Shown: positions 63,352 through 64,000 of the stretch, piece after piece
How the letters are laid out: every line of letters starts with the position of its first letter
How positions within the stretch are numbered: position 1 is the first letter of the stretch
Assembly: GCA_017416915.1 (NCBI GenBank)
Contig: JAFQAN010000006.1
Location: 1-64,000 of the forward strand
DNA from: Alistipes sp.
GTDB taxonomy: Bacteria > Bacteroidota > Bacteroidia > Bacteroidales > Rikenellaceae
Direction: 5' to 3'
Length of the DNA stretch: 64,000 bases
Position numbers and translations under genes: made by a program
Notes under the pieces: generated by a model
What the model was told of the DNA's origin: nothing
What the model saw: the letters and a program-made list of their open reading frames with translations, nothing else
Database searches by the model: none

Positions 63352-63498
63352 CCCAGGCACTCTCAGACGCCCCAAGTTTTCCCTGTCGTTCTCAGTCGTT
63401 CTCAGTCGTTCTCAGTCGTTCTCAGTCGTTCCCAGTCGTTCCCAGTCGTTCTCAGCCGTTCTCAGTCTTTCTCAGGCGTTCTCAGTCGTGCGAGGCCA
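63352..63498 (+). repeat. Decamer tandem repeat of composite repeat 5
   Basis: About ten units of CAGTCGTTCT or close variants (63402-63498), preceded by looser CAGGCACTCT and CAGACGCCCC. Only the right-arm type is present here; no left arm is seen. It ends in GTGCGAGGC directly before the hairpin repeat. Confidence 0.85.
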
Positions 63499-63622
63499 CT
63501 TGTCGTCAGAGTGGTGCAGATGTACCGCCGATAAAGAGATTGGGCTGGATGGATAGTACTGTGCGTACATTCCATTCAGCCCAATGATTGAGGCGGCGCA
63601 GATGTGCCACTATCACGACAAG
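63499..63622 (+). repeat. Hairpin repeat, AGTGG type, copy 6
   Basis: It is closed by CTTGTCGT (63499-63506) and ACGACAAG (63615-63622), a compensatory change relative to CTTGGCGT/ACGCCAAG. AGTGG pairs perfectly with CCACT. CCGCC/GGCGG and ATTGGGCTGgATGG/CCATtCAGCCCAAT form the upper stem below a GTAC tip. The stem sequence is unlike that of copies 3-5. Confidence 0.88.
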
Positions 63623-63623
63623 T

Positions 63624-63751
63624 GCTTGGTGTCAGAAGGGTGCCGAGTGCTACACTCGGCAAAAATGCCGTCGATGGGTAGTACTAAGGCGTACGTCCCA
63701 TTGACGGCATTTTTTGTTAGGGGACGCAAACGACCCCTTATCGCACCAAGC
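63624..63751 (+). repeat. Hairpin repeat, AAGGG type, copy 7
   Basis: Differs from the copy at 13-140 at three of 128 positions; one change (TATCGCACC) turns a closing A-T pair into a G-T wobble. It follows copy 6 after one base. The ileS stop codon (minus) lies eight bases to the right. Confidence 0.88.
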
Positions 63752-63758
63752 TATAACT

Positions 63759-64000
63759 CTAAGCCAACGAAATGGCAATCTTCAACGACGCCTCCTCCAA
63801 GTCGGTATCTACCACAAACTTACCCTCGGGCGATGCCGCTGTGCGAACTTCGACAGAGAGGGTCTGCGATGCGATGTAGTCGGCAAAGCTCTCGACAGCA
63901 GCCGCTGTGAGGTCGTTATGCTCAATCTCGACACTAATCTTATCGGTAACCTCCAAGCCTGACTCCTTACGGATGTTCTGGATGCGGTTTACAAGCTCGC
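63759..64000 (-). CDS. ileS: Isoleucyl-tRNA synthetase, 3' end (partial)
   Basis: The last 80 codons of a gene that continues past the window edge. The sequence ELVNRIQNIRKESGLEVTDK is the helical anticodon-stem region near the C-terminus of class I isoleucyl-tRNA synthetases. The rest (ISVEIEHNDL... ending KIAISLA) is the small C-terminal domain found in the long Bacteroidota form. The ileS-dksA order supports the call. The start is not in the window. Confidence 0.82.
   Translation of the reverse strand, partial: ELVNRIQNIRKESGLEVTDKISVEIEHNDLTAAAVESFADYIASQTLSVEVRTAASPEGKFVVDTDLEEASLKIAISLA

Noticed and set aside
63319-63556. Ser/Gln-rich ORFs of about 70 residues
   Set aside because: They are the decamer repeat in two frames, running into the hairpin element.
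1-64000. tRNA, rRNA, tmRNA or SRP RNA genes and insertion sequences
   Set aside because: Looked for tRNA T-arm motifs, rRNA stretches and transposase motifs on both strands by eye; none was convincing. A tRNAscan-SE or Infernal run would be decisive.

Overview
The window looks like a chromosomal piece of a Bacteroidota bacterium of the order Bacteroidales, possibly near Rikenellaceae; the family is an inference. The evidence is the SusC/SusD pair with surface glycan-binding lipoproteins, GldE, Omp28-like lipoproteins, two Skp/OmpH genes, promoters of the TTTG-N19/20-TAnnTTTG type, and almost no Shine-Dalgarno sites. No rRNA, tRNA, transposase, phage gene or CRISPR array was seen.

Layout. 1-678: structured repeats, a candidate small RNA and an AT-rich stretch. 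678-5719: a GT4 glycosyltransferase, then the operon etfB-etfA-acyl-CoA dehydrogenase. 6249-9107 (minus): an ExbB/ExbD-type motor operon with two ExbD proteins and an extra four-helix membrane protein. 9368-16453 (minus): asparaginase, tatD, dprA, a MATE exporter, a small exported protein, a phosphopantetheinyl transferase and gldE. 16469-22996 (minus): the distal half of the division and cell wall cluster, murG-murC-ftsQ-ftsA-ftsZ.

23723-45251 is a beta-mannan utilisation locus. Its divergent minus arm encodes a GH26 lipoprotein and an AraC-type regulator. Its plus arm encodes GH5_7 and GH5 enzymes, a GH27 alpha-galactosidase, a CE7 acetyl esterase, SusC, SusD, two glycan-binding lipoproteins, a second GH26, a GH130 phosphorylase, a GPH symporter and a mannobiose/cellobiose 2-epimerase. 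Read together: mannan is deacetylated, stripped of galactose and cut outside the cytoplasm. The oligosaccharides enter through SusCD and the symporter, mannobiose is epimerised to mannosyl-glucose, and GH130 phosphorolyses it to mannose 1-phosphate and glucose.

45693-50040: a three-gene outer membrane operon, then a fimbrillin-like lipoprotein preceded by a 38-residue peptide gene. 50723-55686: rlmH, a degenerate GH2-like protein, asnS and rpoN. 56305-62624: a thioredoxin-like protein, a DUF6029-like protein, two Omp28 lipoproteins and two OmpH chaperones. 62793-64000 (minus): a dksA-like gene and the 3' end of ileS.

The most unusual content is intergenic. A hairpin element of 124-130 bp occurs in seven copies plus one cut by the window edge. 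All point the same way. Their stems are kept by compensatory changes while the stem sequence differs. Five copies follow low-complexity decamer tracts, which in three loci form nested inverted repeats. I could not identify this element; it is the best candidate for something undescribed.
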